This document shows positions 59,901-64,000 of a stretch of 64,000 nucleotides of DNA, piece after piece. Positions within the stretch are counted from its first letter, which is position 1. The number at the start of each line of letters is the position of its first letter. The notes below the pieces were generated by a model that did not search any database, was not told the DNA's origin, and saw only the letters and a list, made by a program, of their open reading frames with translations. The DNA lies in contig OV050032.1 of assembly GCA_920105625.2 (NCBI GenBank), positions 196,245,291-196,309,290 on the forward strand, read 5' to 3'. This DNA comes from Clusia tigrina (taxonomy: Eukaryota; Arthropoda; Insecta; Diptera; Clusiidae). The position numbers and the translations under genes are program-made.

Positions 59901-60662
59901 ACAGAATAAAAGATGGCATCTGAGGTGGACAGAATATAAAGATAGCATCTGAGGTGGACAGAATATAAAGATGGCATCTAAGGTGGACAGAATATAAAGA
60001 TGGCATCTAAGATGGACAGAATATAAAGCTGGCATCTAAGGTGGACAGAATATAAAGATAGCATCTGAGGTGGACAGAATATAAAGATGGCATCTAAGGT
60101 GGACAGAATATAAAGATGGCATCTAAGGTGGACAGAATATAAAGATGGCATGTGAGGTGGACAGAATAAAAGATGGCATCTGAGGTGGACAGAATATAAA
60201 GATAGCATGTGAGGTGGACAGAATATAAAGATGGCATCTGAGGTGGACAAAATAAAAGATGGCATCTGAGGTTTACAGAATATAAAGATTGCATCTGAGG
60301 TGGACAGAATATAAAGATGGCATCTAAGGTGGACAGAATATAAAGATGGCATGTGAGGTGGACAGAATAAATGATGGCATCTGAGGTGGACAGAATATAA
60401 AGATAGCATCTGAGGTGGACAGAATATAAAGATGGCATGTGAGGTGGACAGAATAAAAGATGGCATCTGAGGTTTACAGAATATAAAGATTGCATCTGAG
60501 GTGGACAGAATATAAAGATGGCATCTAAGGTGGACAGAATATAAAGATGGCATCTAAGATGGACAGAATATAAAGCTGGCATCTAAGGTGGACAGAATAT
60601 AAAGATAGCATCTGAGGTGGACAGAATATAAAGATGGCATCTAAGATGGACAGAATATAAAT
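53990..60662. repeat. 6.7-kb minisatellite of 28/29-bp units
   Basis: About 230 units of AAGATGGCATCTGAGGTGG plus ACAGAATAT(A), where the short form lacks one base. Variants (GAGCTGG, GAGATGG, GCGGTGG, TAAGGTGG, GATAGCATC) are mixed throughout. A block recurs with a 1,977-bp offset: GAGCTGGCCAG at 54363 and 56340, GAGATGG at 54564 and 56541. Right of 58,500 other variants dominate (GGTTTACAG, AAGCTGGCATC, GGCATGTGAGG), giving local repeats of 373 and 547 bp. The minus strand has no stop in any frame of the 29-bp unit, so very long open frames occur; these are not genes. Confidence 0.95.
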
Positions 60663-61617
60663 GATTAAATGCACTGAATTCTCTTCGTGATAATATTACT
60701 TTTTGCTCATCTCGAAAGCGATCTGCCAATTCGTTGGATCCAGTCACCGCTTCTGTAGAGCAACAACAGTGTTGTCCTTTTAGAGCGGCAATACGATATA
60801 ACATGCCGAATGTCTGAGAGTAACGGCTCCCTGTTTGCTTCGAATCAATAAAGTAGGATTATGGGGGCCAAATTATTACGATACAGAATAAAATGTTCAA
60901 CATTTATTATGTTTGTAAAGACGTATCTGTCAAATTGTTTGGAGTTACGGTGATCAAATCCTAAAGTGTCAAGAGTTTTCAGAACAATTTTCAGGCTAGA
61001 GAGGAGGTGAATAACCCCGACAAATCAATGTGCAACAACAAATTTATGACTGAGTATTCAAATATGCATAAATGTATTATATATCCATAGCTCTGATGGA
61101 GTCAACCACAATTGGTATAGAAGTGCTTGAACGTGTGGAGATGAACGGCAGCCTGAAATCAGTGGAGATATTTGGATGACTCTGTAGTAAACGACCCCTG
61201 AAAAAACTCTCTGTACAGGTGCGTGAGGCTAAAGTCGGCTTACACTGATTTTCAAATACCCTATTTATTAAATTGAACTACATTTTAGGAAAGTGGGCGT
61301 GCGATTTGGATATTGGCGATATTGGATCCACAGAATGTATGAAAGTTTTCCGGATTACTGAATTATACAGGAATGGGGATGTGGCAGCTGAAATATCCTG
61401 CCCACAACGAACATCGCGGAATTGTAGATGCTGGGACTACATTGAGTACTACTCGTATCTTCCATATTCTCATTGTGCACCATTATGGACAACTTTTTTG
61501 ATGAATTTCTTATTACTCTGAAAATTCATTCTGACATCATCAGAAAGTAATTTTAAGTAAGGCCGCGAAAGATCTGTGCTTGTGTAGCCGGGCCCATTTA
61601 TTAGACATGACCATAAG
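60663..61617. other. Unassigned DNA between two minisatellites
   Basis: No gene recognised. A segment near 61290-61330 (GTGGGCGTGCGATTTGGAT and ATATTGGATCCA) resembles 45720-45755, so a weak dispersed repeat may be present. Confidence 0.35.
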
Positions 61618-62345
61618 ATATTCGAAGGCCCGCGTGTGTGTCCTTCATGCCTTGGGATCTAATGCAATTCTATTGTCTTATGATGCCTCAGTTTCTGGTA
61701 TGCTTGATGATATTCGGAGGCCCTTCGTGTGTGTCCTTCATGCCCTGGTATCCAATGCAATTCTATTGTCTTATGATGCCCCAGTTTCTGCTAGCATTGA
61801 CGATATTCGAAGGCCCTCCGTGTGTGTCCTTCATGCCCTGGGATCTAATGTAATTCTACTGTCTTATGATGCCCCAGTTTCTGCTCTCCCAGACGATATT
61901 CGGAGGCCCTCCGTGTGTGTCCTTCGTGCCCTGGGATCCAATGCAATTCTATTGTCTTATGATGCCTCAGTTTCTGGTATCCTTGATGATATTCGGAGGC
62001 CCTCCGTGTGTGTCCTTCATGCCCTGGTATCCAATGCAATTCTATTGTCTTATGATGCCCCAGTTTCTGCTAGCATTGACGATATTCGAAGGCCCTCCGT
62101 GTGTGTCCTTCATGCCCTGGGATCTAATGTAATTCTATTGTCTTATGATGCCCCAGTTTCTGCTCTCCCAGACGATATTCGGAGGCCCTCCGTGTGTGTC
62201 CTTCGTGCCCTGGGATCCAATGCAATTCTATTGTCTTATGATGCCTCAGTTTCTGGTATCCTTGATGATATTCGGAGGCCCTCCGTGTGTGTCCTTCATG
62301 CCCTGGGATCTAATGCAATTCTATTGTCTTATGATACCCCAGCTT
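61618..62345. repeat. 93-bp minisatellite, about eight units, with 279-bp higher-order repeat
   Basis: GATATTCG recurs at 61709, 61802, 61895 and 61988, spaced exactly 93 bp. Three unit types (GG-ATGCTTGAT or ATCCTTGAT, GCTAGCATTGAC, GCTCTCCCAGAC) alternate in order, giving a 279-bp repeat. The plus strand is open for about 250 codons in one frame (SVCVLHALGSNAILLSYDAP units), but other plus frames are also partly open. No start context, splice site or family supports a gene. Confidence 0.92.
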
Positions 62346-62389
62346 CGGTTATCCTTGACTAATCTTGATATGACCCTGCAGGCTTGTAA

Positions 62390-63400
62390 CGCTTTTAAGA
62401 CCGACCAATTGTCGGATAGCATGTATATATGTTCACCACAGAGAGCATTCCCTTGTGCATGCCTTTCTGGAATAGATTTCTTCCTGGAAGATTGTTGCTA
62501 GAAGATTGTTCCATCGCGAAGCCTTTTTGAAATGTAGGGCCATAAATGTCGGCTCTACACTTCCGCCTTCCAGTTTGGATAAATGTGTGTACCATACTTG
62601 ATAGCCTGGTTCGGGGATGAATTTATGTGTTCTCCAAGATTCCTTGTCTGAGATATATAATTTGTATTTCCTGGAGAATAGCACCCTGGGAGGGAGGGAA
62701 GGGGGTTTGATTTTGTCAGCGCATTGACGATTGGGTGATTTTCGAGCATTTTGATTTGTGACTCGCTAGGTCTCCACTTTTCAGTTCCAAAGTTAGGCTC
62801 ACGGCCTGACAACCAGCCTCTCTTTTGAGGGCTTAGCTTATTGGAAGTCTTCTTAATACCATCTGCAATGAGATTGTCGGGCATGTTTTCAGTGCCTCGC
62901 TTATACCTCGTGCATACCATACGTTGCAGTTTCCCTAATTTCTTGGCTACTGTCTGTTCTGGTCAACCTTAGGCCACCATATTGAGGAGGTGTGGGTGAA
63001 ATCGGTTTGACGATACTGTACCAGTAGATCTCATAATCCATATTTTACCGTTCAGTCTTTGACATGCATACACTGCGCTCATGGCTTTATTGCTTACACC
63101 GTTTAGATGTGATTCCACATTCGTGTTTTATCAAAGATCACTCCAAGATATTTCACCTCATCCGAGAGGGTACTACTTTCCCGCCCAGTGAGTGTTTCTT
63201 AGGTGTACATGCCTTCTTGTAGTGAATAATACAAGTACAGTTTTCATTTTGGTTGAAGGATAGTCCTTTGTCCTTGCACCAACTCTGAGTTGCGCGTAAT
63301 GCTTTTTGTATTTGACTCGATTTAGTGGAGTCGTTCCAGCCTGTGACGCATATGACGACATCATCCGCATATCCTAGGGTTTTAAAGCAAGGGTATTCAG
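62390..63400 (-). mobile_element. LOA/I-like LINE fragment (reverse transcriptase to RNase H)
   Basis: The minus strand reads LGYADDVVICVTGWNDSTKS (YADD catalytic box, about 63370), ALRATQSWCKDKGLSFNQNE, then decayed thumb sequence. RNase H follows with YQVWYTHLSKLEGGSVEPTF (about 62610), where the usual YTDGSK is altered. Frameshifts are frequent. It is related to but distinct from the family at 38230. Confidence 0.72.
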
Positions 63401-63419
63401 CCTATTAATCGTTTAAAAT

Positions 63420-64000
63420 TTAGCATATAAACATAACAAAAATTGTGGTAGTGGTTATGTTAGAATGCGTTGTCGACAACAGTTGCATATCTGGACGTAG
63501 GTAGGCATGTCCTTTGTCCAATTGAGGGTTCATGTAGCTATCTAGCTCGCTCTTAAGGGCCAAACAATGCTTATGTGGGATTCATTAAAATATTTCTATG
63601 GAAGAAAAGTACACAAAGGCAAAGGAGGTGCATGGCTAAACAGTCATGTGTCTAAACAGTGATGGTAATCAAGGATATAGGTCCAGGCCCACTACGCCTA
63701 TACTGGGGCATGACGAATCTACTCGCAACTGCATATTATTATTATATCTTATTTTACCAAAGATTGGAAAACATTTCAAATGTTGTTTTTCTTACTATCA
63801 ACTTACATTTCCCAAAATTATTCACCGTTCCACCCTACCACAGGTCACATACACAAGCACAGCACACACACTCAGCCAGGGCCGCAGTGTTGCTTCTCCT
63901 TTTCTTTGCTGTTAACAAAATCCCATTTCAGGTTTTCTTTACATTTCATTAGGGAAATGCACAATTCCCTGAAATCAAAAGTCACTTTGCAGCAGGAGCA
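63420..64000. other. Unassigned DNA at the right edge
   Basis: No gene or repeat recognised. Confidence 0.35.

Noticed and set aside
53903..60582. Minus-strand open frames up to about 1,000 codons (SVHLRCHLYIL-type repeats)
   Set aside because: The 29-bp unit is stop-free in all three minus frames. Unit length changes shift the frame constantly, and several frames overlap, so protein coding is not supported.

Overview
The window is nuclear DNA from a higher fly (Diptera). The evidence is short phase-defined introns, a TATA plus TCAGT initiator promoter, a Drosophila-type GYR/YLP secreted-protein gene, a MADF-domain gene rich in CAG/CAA repeats, and a dense fly transposon load (jockey and LOA/I-like LINEs, DD34D and DD41D mariners, hAT elements with 8-bp target duplications). 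A tephritid-like acalyptrate is my best guess, but this rests on transposon style rather than a marker gene.

Real host genes are few. (1) Two near-identical copies of a secreted GYR/YLP-motif protein gene lie 12,182 bp apart (CDS 268-1098 and 12450-13280). Each has a first coding exon holding only the ATG, a 153-bp intron, and a second exon with signal peptide and repeats. (2) A two-exon MADF-domain regulator gene (30292-31705, 445 residues) has a poly-Gln/Asn middle. No other host coding sequence could be supported.

Layout: 1-1256 GYR gene 1; 1257-3060 unassigned DNA; 3060-10950 a pile of LINE remnants on the minus strand carrying two mariners (3357-4603 and 7655-8957); 10950-13430 upstream DNA and GYR gene 2; 14556-15165 half a mariner; 15166-25735 minisatellite-bearing hAT MITEs, a SINE and a LOA/I-like LINE; 26100-32180 the least transposon-rich part, with the MADF gene; 32800-40690 mariner, LINE, SINE, LTR-like and MITE fragments and a 204-bp palindrome; 40700-46170 mostly unassigned with microsatellites; 46170-48250 LINE ends in inverted arrangement; 48250-53990 unassigned DNA with a degenerate mariner and an LTR-like repeat; 53990-60662 a 6.7-kb minisatellite; 61618-62345 a 93-bp minisatellite; 62390-63400 another LINE remnant.

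The most interesting system is a family of short non-autonomous hAT elements. Their ends read CAGAGAACACAGAGAAA (hobo-like) and most copies have recognisable 8-bp target duplications. Their core is a 21-bp minisatellite. Full-structure copies have lengths of exactly 192 + 21n bp (n = 0, 0, 0, 4, 7, 75), so the element appears to spread minisatellite seeds that later expand. The largest has developed a 336/672-bp higher-order repeat. Two copies carry another copy inserted at the same internal octamer.
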